Both the position numbers and the translations under genes were made by a program. DNA of 64,000 nt from Eledone cirrhosa (Eukaryota; Mollusca; Cephalopoda; Octopoda; Eledonidae). The notes beneath the pieces were generated by a model that saw nothing but the letters and a program-made list of their open reading frames with translations, was not told the DNA's origin and searched no databases. The stretch lies in contig OZ024742.1 of the NCBI GenBank assembly GCA_964016885.1, positions 363,755,877 to 363,819,876 on the forward strand, given 5' to 3'. Positions 48,901 through 59,614 of the stretch are shown in pieces (position 1 is the stretch's first letter; each line of letters begins with the position of its first letter).

Positions 48901-51900
48901 GAACTATCCTTGCTGCTAAGTTGGTTAGAATGTCAGATGGAACTATCCTTCCTGCTAAGTTGGTTAGAATGTCACATGGAACTATCCTTCCTGCTAAGTT
49001 GGTTAGAATGTCAGATGGAACTATCCTTCCTGCTAAGTTGGTTAGAATGTCACATGGAACTATCCTTCCTGCTAAGTTGGTTAGAATGTCACATGGAACT
49101 ATCCAAGCTGCTAAGTTGGTTAGAATGTCAGATGGAACTATCCTTGCTGCTAAGTTGGTTAGAATGTCAGATGGAACTATCCTTGCTGCTAAGTTGGTTA
49201 GAATGTCAGATGGAACTATCCTTGGTGCTAAGTTGGTTAGAATGTCACATGGAACTATCCTTCCTGCTAAGTTGGTTAGAATGTCACATGGAACTATCCT
49301 TCCTGCTAAGTTGGTTAGAATGTCAGATGGAACTATCCTTGGTGCTAAGTTGGTTAGAATGTCAGATGGAACTATCCTTGGTGCTAAGTTGGTTAGAATG
49401 TCACATGGAACTATCCTTGGTGCTAAGTTGGTTAGAATGTCAGATGGAACTATCCTTCCTGCTAAGTTGGTTAGAATGTCACATGGAACTATCCTTGGTG
49501 CTAAGTTGGTTAGAATGTCAGATGGAACTATCCTTGGTGCTAAGTTGGTTAGAATGTCACATGGAACTATCCTTCCTGCTAAGTTGGTTAGAATGTCACA
49601 TGGAACTATCCTTCCTGCTAAGTTGGTTAGAATGTCACATGGAACTATCCTTGGTGCTAAGTTGGTTAGAATGTCAGATGGAACTATCCTTGGTGCTAAG
49701 TTGGTTAGAATGTCAGATGGAACTATCCTTGGTGCTAAGTTGGTTAGAATGTCAGATGGAACTATCCTTGGTGCTAAGTTGGTTAGAATGTCAGATGGAA
49801 CTATCCTTGGTGCTAAGTTGGTTAGAATGTCAGATGGAACTATCCTTGGTGCTAAGTTGGATAGAATGTCAGATGGAACTATCCTTCCTGCTAAGTTGGT
49901 TAGAATGTCAGATGGAACTATCCTTGGTGCTGAGTTGGTTAGAATGTCAGATGGAACTATCCTTCCTGCTAAGTTGGTTAGAATGTCAGATGGAACTATC
50001 CTTGGTGCTAAGTTGGTTAGAATGTCACATGGAACTATCCTTCCTGCTAAGTTGGTTAGAATGTCAGATGGAACTATCCTTGGTGCTAAGTTGGTTAGAA
50101 TGTCAGATGGAACTATCCTTGGTGCTAAGTTGGTTAGAATGTCAGATGGAACTATCCTTCCTGCTAAGTTGGTTAGAATGTCAGATGGAACTATCCTTCC
50201 TGCTAAGTTGGTTAGAATGTCACATGGAACTATCCTTCCTGCTAAGTTGGTTAGAATGTCAGATGGAACTATCCTTGGTGCTAAGTTGGTTAGAATGTCA
50301 CATGGAACTATCCTTCCTGCTAAGTTGGTTAGAATGTCAGATGGAACTATCCTTGGTGCTAAGTTGGTTAGAATGTCACATGGAACTATCCTTGGTGCTA
50401 AGTTGGTTACAATGTCAGATGGAACTATCCTTCCTGCTAAGTTGGTTAGAATGTCACATGGAACTATCCTTGGTGCTAAGTTGGTTACAATGTCAGATGG
50501 AACTATCCTTGGTGCTAAGTTGGTTAGAATGTCACATGGAACTATCCTTGGTGCTAAGTTGGTTAGAATGTCAGATGGAACTATCCTTGGTGCTAAGTTG
50601 GTTAGAATGTCACATGGAACTATCCTTGGTGCTAAGTTGGTTAGAATGTCAGATGGAACTATCCTTCCTGCTAAGTTGGTTAGAATGTCAGATGGAACTA
50701 TCCTTGGTGCTAAGTTGGTTAGAATGTCAGATGGAACTATCCTTGGTGCTAAGTTGGTTAGAATGTCACATGGAACTATCCTTGGTGCTAAGTTGGTTAC
50801 AATGTCAGATGGAACTATCCTTCCTGCTAAGTTGGTTAGAATGTCACATGGAACTATCCTTGGTGCTAAGTTGGTTACAATGTCAGATGGAACTATCCTT
50901 GGTGCTAAGTTGGTTAGAATGTCACATGGAACTATCCTTGGTGCTAAGTTGGTTACAATGTCAGATGGAACTATCCTTCCTGCTAAGTTGGTTAGAATGT
51001 CACATGGAACTATCCTTGGTGCTAAGTTGGTTACAATGTCAGATGGAACTATCCTTGGTGCTAAGTTGGTTAGAATGTCACATGGAACTATCCTTGGTGC
51101 TAAGTTGGTTACAATGTCAGATGGAACTATCCTTCCTGCTAAGTTGGTTAGAATGTCACATGGAACTATCCTTGGTGCTAAGTTGGTTAGAATGTCACAT
51201 GGAACTATCCTTGGTGCTAAGTTGGTTAGAATGTCACATGGAACTATCCTTGGTGCTAAGTTGGTTAGAATGTCAGATGGAACTATCCTTGGTGCTAAGT
51301 TGGTTAGAATGTCACATGGAACTATCCTTGGTGCTAAGTTGGTTACAATGTCAGATGGAACTATCCTTCCTGCTAAGTTGGTTAGAATGTCACATGGAAC
51401 TATCCTTGGTGCTAAGTTGGTTACAATGTCAGATGGAACTATCCTTCCTGCTAAGTTGGTTAGAATGTCACATGGAACTATCCTTGGTGCTAAGTTGGTT
51501 ACAATGTCAGATGGAACTATCCTTCCTGCTAAGTTGGTTAGAATGTCAGATGGAACTATCCTTCCTGCTAAGTTGGTTAGAATGTCAGATGGAACTATCC
51601 TTGGTGCTAAGTTGGTTAGAATGTCAGATGGAACTATCCTTCCTGCTAAGTTGGTTAGAATGTCACATGGAACTATCCTTGGTGCTAAGTTGGTTAGAAT
51701 GTCACATGGAACTATCCTTGGTGCTAAGTTGGTTAGAATGTCACATGGAACTATCCTTGCTGCTAAGTTGGTTAGAATGTCAGATGGAACTATCCTTCCT
51801 GCTAAGTTGGTTAGAATGTCACATGGAACTATCCTTGGTGCTAAGTTGGTTAGAATGTCACATGGAACTATCCTTGGTGCTAAGTTGGTTAGAATGTCAC

Positions 51901-53500
51901 ATGGAACTATCCTTGCTGCTAAGTTGGTTAGAATGTCAGATGGAACTATCCTTCCTGCTAAGTTGGTTAGAATGTCACATGGAACTATCCTTCCTGCTAA
52001 GTTGGTTAGAATGTCACATGGAACTATCCTTCCTGCTAAGTTGGTTAGAATGTCACATGGAACTATCCTTCCTGCTAAGTTGGTTAGAATGTCACATGGA
52101 ACTATCCAAGCTGCTAAGTTGGTTAGAATGTCAGATGGAACTATCCTTGGTGCTAAGTTGGTTAGAATGTCACATGGAACTATCCTTGGTGCTAAGTTGG
52201 TTAGAATGTCACATGGAACTATCCTTGCTGCTAAGTTGGTTAGAATGTCAGATGGAACTATCCTTCCTGCTAAGTTGGTTAGAATGTCACATGGAACTAT
52301 CCTTGGTGCTAAGTTGGTTACAATGTCAGATGGAACTATCCTTCCTGCTAAGTTGGTTAGAATGTCAGATGGAACTATCCTTGGTGCTAAGTTGGTTAGA
52401 ATGTCACATGGAACTATCCTTGCTGCTAAGTTGGTTAGAATGTCAGATGGAACTATCCTTCCTGCTAAGTTGGTTAGAATGTCACATGGAACTATCCTTC
52501 CTGCTAAGTTGGTTAGAATGTCAGATGGAACTATCCTTCCTGCTAAGTTGGTTAGAATGTCACATGGAACTATCCTTGGTGCTAAGTTGGTTACAATGTC
52601 AGATGGAATTATCCTTCCTGCTAAGTTGGTTAGAATGTCAGATGGAACTATCCTTGGTGCTAAGTTGGTTAGAATGTCAGATGGAACTATCCTTGGTGCT
52701 AAGTTGGTTAGAATGTCACATGGAACTATCCTTGGTGCTAAGTTGGTTAGAATGTCAGATGGAACTATCCTTGGTGCTAAGTTGGTTAGAATGTCACATG
52801 GAACTATCCTTGGTGCTAAGTTGGTTAGAATGCCAGATGGAACTATCCTTGGTGCTAAGTTGGTTAGAATGTCAGATGGAACTATCCTTGGTGCTAAGTT
52901 GGTTAGAATGTCACATGGAACTATCCTTGCTGCTAAGTTGGTTAGAATGTCACATGGAACTATCCTTCCTGCTAAGTTGGTTAGAATGTCAGATGGAACT
53001 ATCCTTGGTGCTAAGTTGGTTAGAATGTCACATGGAACTATCCTTGCTGCTAAGTTGGTTAGAATGTCACATGGAACTATCCTTCCTGCTAAGTTGGTTA
53101 GAATGTCAGATGGAACTATCCTTGCTGCTAAGTTGGTTAGAATGTCAGATGGAACTATCCTTGGTGCTAAGTTGGTTAGAATGTCACATGGAACTATCCT
53201 TGGTGCTAAGTTGGTTAGAATGTCACATGGAACTATCCTTGGTGCTAAGTTGGTTAGAATGTCACATGGAACTATCCTTCCTGCTAAGTTGGTTAGAATG
53301 TCACATGGAACTATCCTTCCTGCTAAGTTGGTTAGAATGTCAGATGGAACTATCCTTGGTGCTAAGTTGGTTAGAATGTCACATGGAACTATCCTTGGTG
53401 CTAAGTTGGTTAGAATGTCAGATGGAACTATCCTTGGTGCTGAGTTGGTTAGAATGTCACATGGAACTATCCTTCCTGCTAAGTTGGTTAGAATGTCAGA
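37000..53500. repeat. Large duplicated blocks, spacing 9.4-10.8 kb
   Basis: Rare marker variants pair up at whole-unit distances. ACAATATCAG: 37037 and 47138 (259 units). TCAAATGG: 37741 and 48505 (276 units). TTGGATAGAATG: 39058 and 49861 (277 units). ATGCCAGATGG: 43431 and 52830 (241 units). GCTGAGTTGG: 44041 and 53440 (241 units). The step from 276 to 277 matches one extra MSDGTILPAKLVR unit near 49000 in the second copy. Confidence 0.88.
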
Positions 53501-56500
53501 TGGAACTATCCTTGGTGCTAAGTTGGTTAGAATGTCACATGGAACTATCCTTCCTGCTAAGTTGGTTAGAATGTCAGATGGAACTATCCTTCCTGCTAAG
53601 TTGGTTAGAATGTCAGATGGAACTATCCTTCCTGCTAAGTTGGTTAGAATGTCACATGGAACTATCCTTCCTGCTAAGTTGGTTAGAATGTCAGATGGAA
53701 CTATCCTTGGTGCTAAGTTGGTTAGAATGTCAGATGGAACTATCCTTGGTGCTAAGTTGGTTAGAATGTCACATGGAACTATCCTTGCTGCTAAGTTGGT
53801 TAGAATGTCAGATGGAACTATCCTTCCTGCTAAGTTGGTTAGAATGTCAGATGGAACTATCCTTGGTGCTAAGTTGGTTAGAATGTCACATGGAACTATC
53901 CTTGGTGCTAAGTTGGTTAGAATGTCAGATGGAACTATCCTTCCTGCTAAGTTGGTTAGAATGTCAGATGGAACTATCCTTCCTGCTAAGTTGGTTAGAA
54001 TGTCAGATGGAACTATCCTTCCTGCTAAGTTGGTTAGAATGTCAGATGGAACTATCCTTCCTGCTAAGTTGGTTAGAATGTCAGATGGAACTATCCTTCC
54101 TGCTAAGTTGGTTAGAATGTCACATGGAACTATCCTTCCTGCTAAGTTGGTTAGAATGTCAGATGGAACTATCCTTCCTGCTAAGTTGGTTAGAATGTCA
54201 GATGGAACTATCCTTCCTGCTAAGTTGGTTAGAATGTCACATGGAACTATCCTTCCTGCTAAGTTGGTTAGAATGTCAGATGGAACTATCCTTCCTGCTA
54301 AGTTGGTTAGAATGTCACATGGAACTATCCTTCCTGCTAAGTTGGTTAGAATGTCACATGGAACTATCCTTCCTGCTAAGTTGGTTAGAATGTCACATGG
54401 AACTATCCTTGGTGCTAAGTTGGTTAGAATGTCACATGGAACTATCCTTCCTGCTAAGTTGGTTAGAATGTCACATGGAACTATCCTTCCTGCTAAGTTG
54501 GTTAGAATGTCAGATGGAACTATCCTTGGTGCTAAGTTGGTTAGAATGTCAGATGGAACTATCCTTGGTGCTAAGTTGGTTAGAATGTCACATGGAACTA
54601 TCCTTGGTGCTAAGTTGGTTAGAATGTCACATGGAACTATCCTTGGTGCTAAGTTGGTTAGAATGTCAGATGGAACTATCCTTCCTGCTAAGTTGGTTAG
54701 AATGTCAGATGGAACTATCCTTCCTGCTAAGTTGGTTAGAATGTCACATGGAACTATCCTTCCTGCTAAGTTGGTTAGAATGTCACATGGAACTATCCTT
54801 CCTGCTAAGTTGGTTAGAATGTCAGATGGAACTATCCTTCCTGCTAAGTTGGTTAGAATGTCACATGGAACTATCCTTCCTGCTAAGTTGGTTAGAATGT
54901 CAGATGGAACTATCCTTCCTGCTAAGTTGGTTAGAATGTCAGATGGAACTATCCTTGGTGCTAAGTTGGTTAGAATGTCAGATGGAACTATCCTTCCTGC
55001 TAAGTTGGTTAGAATGTCACATGGAACTATCCTTCCTGCTAAGTTGGTTAGAATGTCAGATGGAACTATCCTTCCTGCTAAGTTGGTTAGAATGTCACAT
55101 GGAACTATCCTTCCTGCTAAGTTGGTTAGAATGTCAGATGGAACTATCCTTGGTGCTAAGTTGGTTAGAATGTCAGATGGAACTATCCTTGGTGCTAAGT
55201 TGGTTAGAATGTCACATGGAACTATCCTTCCTGCTAAGTTGCTTAGAATGTCAGATGGAACTATCCTTGGTGCTAAGTTGGTTAGAATGTCAGATGGAAC
55301 TATCCTTGCTGCTAAGTTGGTTAGAATGTCAGATGGAACTATCCTTCCTGCTAAGTTGGTTAGAATGTCAGATGGAACTATCCTTCCTGCTAAGTTGGTT
55401 AGAATGTCAGATGGAACTATCCTTGGTGCTAAGTTGGTTAGAATGTCACATGGAACTATCCTTGCTGCTAAGTTGGTTAGAATGTCAGATGGAACTATCC
55501 TTCCTGCTAAGTTGGTTAGAATGTCAGATGGAACTATCCTTGGTGCTAAGTTGGTTAGAATGTCACATGGAACTATCCTTGGTGCTAAGTTGGTTAGAAT
55601 GTCAGATGGAACTATCCTTGCTGCTAAGTTGGTTAGAATGTCAGATGGAACTATCCTTGGTGCTAAGTTGGTTAGAATGTCAGATGGAACTATCCTTCCT
55701 GCTAAGTTGGTTAGAATGTCACATGGAACTATCCTTCCTGCTAAGTTGGTTAGAATGTCAGATGGAACTATCCTTGGTGCTAAGTTGGTTAGAATGTCAG
55801 ATGGAACTATCCTTGGTGCTAAGTTGGTTAGAATGTGAGATGGAACTATCCTTGATGCTAAGTTGGTTAGAATGTCACATGGAACTATCCTTGGTGCTAA
55901 GTTGGTTAGAATGTCACATGGAACTATCCTTCCTGCTAAGTTGGTTAGAATGTCAGATGGAACTATCCTTCCTGCTAAGTTGGTTAGAATGTCACATGGA
56001 ACTATCCTTGGTGCTAAGTTGGTTAGAATGTCAGATGGAACTATCCTTGCTGCTAAGTTGGTTAGAATGTCACATGGAACTATCCCTGGTGCTAAGTTGG
56101 TTAGAATGTCAGATGGAACTATCCAAGCTGCTAAGTTGGTTAGAATGTCAGATGGAACTATCCTTCCTGCTAAGTTGGTTAGAATGTCACATGGAACTAT
56201 CCTTCCTTCTAAGTTGGTTAGAATGTCAGATGGAACTATCCTTGCTGCTAAGTTGGTTAGAATGTCACATGGAACTATCCTTCCTGCTAAGTTGGTTAGA
56301 ATGTCAGATGGAACTATCCAAGCTGCTAAGTTGGTTAGAATGTCAGATGGAACTATCCTTCCTGCTAAGTTGGTTAGAATGTCAGATGGAACTATCCTTC
56401 CTGCTAAGTTGGTTAGAATGTCACATGGAACTATCCTTCCTGCTAAGTTGGTTAGAATGTCACATGGAACTATCCTTCCTGCTAAGTTGGTTAGAATGTC

Positions 56501-57215
56501 AGATGGAACTATCCTTGGTGCTAAGTTGGTTAGAATGTCACATGGAACTATCCTTCCTGCTAAGTTGGTTAGAATGTCAGATGGAACTATCCTTGGTGCT
56601 AAGTTGGTTAGAATGTCACATGGAACTATCCTTCCTGCTAAGTTGGTTAGAATGTCAGATGGAACTATCCTTGGTGCTAAGTTGGTTAGAATGTCACATG
56701 GAACTATCCTTCCTGCTAAGTTGGTTAGAATGTCAGATGGAACTATCCTTCCTGCTAAGTTGGTTAGAATGTCAGATGGAACTATCCTTGGTGCTAAGTT
56801 GGTTAGAATGTCAGATGGAACTATCCTTGGTGCTAAGTTGGTTAGAATGTCACATGGAACTATCCTTCCTGCTAAGTTGGTTAGAATGTCAGATGGAACT
56901 ATCCAAGCTGCTAAGTTGGTTAGAATGTCAGATGGAACTATCCTTCCTGCTAAGTTGGTTAGAATGTCAGATGGAACTATCCTTCCTGATAAGTTGGTTA
57001 GAATGTCACATGGAACTATCCTTCCTGCTAAGTTGGTTAGAATGTCAGATGGAACTATCCTTCCTGCTAAGTTGGTTAGAATGTCAGATGGAACTATCCT
57101 TCCTGCTAAGTTGGTTAGAATGTCAGATGGAACTATCCTTCCTGCTAAGTTGGTTAGAATGTCAGATGGAACTATCCTTCCTGCTAAGTTGGTTAGAATG
57201 TCAGATGGAACTATC

Positions 57216-58815
57216 CAAGCTGCTAAGTTGGTTAGAATGTCAGATGGAACTATCCTTCCTGCTAAGTTGGTTAGAATGTCAGATGGAACTATCCTTCCTG
57301 CTAAGTTGGTTAGAATGTCAGATGGAACTATCCTTCCTGCTAAGTTGGTTAGAATGTCAGATGGAACTATCCTTCCTGCTAAGTTGGTTAGAATGTCAGA
57401 TGGAACTATCCAAGCTGCTAAGTTGGTTAGAATGTCAGATGGAACTATCCTTCCTGCTAAGTTGGTTAGAATGTCAGATGGAACTATCCTTCCTGCTAAG
57501 TTGGTTAGAATGTCAGATGGAACTATCCTTCCTGCTAAGTTGGTTAGAATGTCAGATGGAACTATCCTTCCTGCTAAGTTGGTTAGAATGTCAGATGGAA
57601 CTATCCAAGCTGCTAAGTTGGTTAGAATGTCAGATGGAACTATCCTTCCTGCTAAGTTGGTTAGAATGTCAGATGGAACTATCCTTCCTGCTAAGTTGGT
57701 TAGAATGTCAGATGGAACTATCCTTCCTGCTAAGTTGGTTAGAATGTCAGATGGAACTATCCTTCCTGCTAAGTTGGTTAGAATGTCAGATGGAACTATC
57801 CAAGCTGCTAAGTTGGTTAGAATGTCAGATGGAACTATCCTTCCTGCTAAGTTGGTTAGAATGTCAGATGGAACTATCCTTCCTGCTAAGTTGGTTAGAA
57901 TGTCAGATGGAACTATCCTTCCTGCTAAGTTGGTTAGAATGTCAGATGGAACTATCCAAGCTGCTAAGTTGGTTAGAATGTCAGATGGAACTATCCTTCC
58001 TGCTAAGTTGGTTAGAATGTCAGATGGAACTATCCTTCCTGCTAAGTTGGTTAGAATGTCAGATGGAACTATCCTTCCTGCTAAGTTGGTTAGAATGTCA
58101 GATGGAACTATCCTTCCTGCTAAGTTGGTTAGAATGTCAGATGGAACTATCCAAGCTGCTAAGTTGGTTAGAATGTCAGATGGAACTATCCTTCCTGCTA
58201 AGTTGGTTAGAATGTCAGATGGAACTATCCTTCCTGCTAAGTTGGTTAGAATGTCAGATGGAACTATCCTTCCTGCTAAGTTGGTTAGAATGTCAGATGG
58301 AACTATCCTTCCTGCTAAGTTGGTTAGAATGTCAGATGGAACTATCCAAGCTGCTAAGTTGGTTAGAATGTCAGATGGAACTATCCTTCCTGCTAAGTTG
58401 GTTAGAATGTCAGATGGAACTATCCTTCCTGCTAAGTTGGTTAGAATGTCAGATGGAACTATCCTTCCTGCTAAGTTGGTTAGAATGTCAGATGGAACTA
58501 TCCTTCCTGCTAAGTTGGTTAGAATGTCAGATGGAACTATCCAAGCTGCTAAGTTGGTTAGAATGTCAGATGGAACTATCCTTCCTGCTAAGTTGGTTAG
58601 AATGTCAGATGGAACTATCCTTCCTGCTAAGTTGGTTAGAATGTCAGATGGAACTATCCTTCCTGCTAAGTTGGTTAGAATGTCAGATGGAACTATCCTT
58701 CCTGCTAAGTTGGTTAGAATGTCAGATGGAACTATCCTTCCTGCTAAGTTGGTTAGAATGTCAGATGGAACTATCCAAGCTGCTAAGTTGGTTAGAATGT
58801 CAGATGGAACTATCC
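57216..58815. repeat. 195-bp (five-unit) higher-order repeat
   Basis: One CAAG-type unit (IQAAK) alternates with four CTTCCT-type units (ILPAK). CAAG starts are at 57216, 57411, 57606, 57801, 57957, 58152, 58347, 58542 and 58776. Spacing is 195 bp except one of 156 and one of 234, i.e. loss or gain of a single unit. Confidence 0.92.
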
Positions 58816-59576
58816 TTCCTGCTAAGTTGGTTAGAATGTCAGATGGAACTATCCTTCCTGCTAAGTTGGTTAGAATGTCAGATGGAACTATCCTTCCTGC
58901 TAAGTTGGTTAGAATGTCAGATGGAACTATCCTTCCTGCTAAGTTGGTTAGAATGTCAGATGGAACTATCCTTGGTGCTAAGTTGGTTAGAATGTCAGAT
59001 GGAACTATCCTTCCTGCTAAGTTGGTTAGAATGTCAGATGGAACTATCCTTCCTGCTAAGTTGGTTAGAATGTCAGATGGAACTATCCTTCCTGCTAAGT
59101 TGGTTAGAATGTCAGATGGAACTATCCTTCCTGCTAAGTTGGTTAGAATGTCAGATGGAACTATCCTTGGTGCTAAGTTGGTTAGAATGTCAGATGGAAC
59201 TATCCTTCCTGCTAAGTTGGTTAGAATGTCAGATGGAACTATCCTTCCTGCTAAGTTGGTTAGAATGTCAGATGGAACTATCCAAGCTGCTAAGTTGGTT
59301 AGAATGTCAGATGGAACTATCCTTCCTGCTAAGTTGGTTAGAATGTCAGATGGAACTATCCTTCCTGCTAAGTTGGTTAGAATGTCAGATGGAACTATCC
59401 TTCCTGCTAAGTTGGTTAGAATGTCAGATGGAACTATCCTTCCTGCTAAGTTGGTTAGAATGTCAGATGGAACTATCCTTCCTGCTAAGTTGGTTAGAAT
59501 GTCACATGGAACTATCCTTCCTGCTAAGTTGGTTAGAATGTCAGATGGAACTATCCTTCCTGCTAAGTTGGTTAGA

Positions 59577-59614
59577 ATGTCAGATGGAACTACCTTCCTG
59601 CTAAGTTGGTTAGA
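59577..59614. other. The only off-length unit in the array (38 bp)
   Basis: GGAACTACCTTCCTG replaces GGAACTATCCTTCCTG, one base fewer. It switches all downstream units to a different frame, so the MSDG frame runs into the MELS frame here. Confidence 0.95.

Larger units (their letters stand above)
20414..59592 (-). other. Antisense open frame, repeat unit IVPSDILTNLAAR
   Basis: The minus-strand frame reading IVPSDILTNLAAR is open from the 1-bp deletion near 59592 down to a stop at 20414. I checked the unit variants I could find and none creates a stop in this frame. It almost never contains a start codon (a TTG near 24379 is one), so translation in the ordinary way is unlikely. Listed because about 13,000 stop-free codons is remarkable even as a by-product. 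Confidence 0.25.
20460..59592 (+). other. Near-continuous open frame through the array, repeat unit MSDGTILAAKLVR
   Basis: In this frame every unit is 13 codons beginning with ATG. Only two stops occur in about 13,040 codons: TGA at 34653-34655 (AGA to TGA) and TGA at 55836-55838 (TCA to TGA). Units vary as MSDG/MSHG, ILAAK/IQAAK/ILGAK/ILPAK and LVR/LVT. The repeat has no recognised domain. There is no signal peptide, unique N-terminus or upstream promoter, and the frame simply starts at the array edge. All common variants change the amino acid, so there is no sign of purifying selection. I regard this as a by-product of a stop-free unit of length divisible by three. Coding is possible but unproven. 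Confidence 0.3.
22456..59604 (+). other. Second overlapping plus frame, repeat unit MELSLLLSWLECQ
   Basis: Open in the frame one base along, with Leu/Trp-rich 13-residue units. It is broken by TGA where GG becomes GA (25524, 26031, 26577, 27942), by TAA where the unit end reads TTATAATG (35982, 36137, 36684) and by TAG at 45387. Left of 22456 it is broken repeatedly by CTAG-type units. More stops than the MSDG frame, so even less likely to be coding. It continues in new register from 59778 to 63653. Confidence 0.2.

Noticed and set aside
35410..52609. Shared GGAATTATCC variant at 35410 and 52609 as another duplication marker
   Set aside because: The distance is a whole number of units (441), but the neighbouring unit types differ, so recurrent mutation is as likely.
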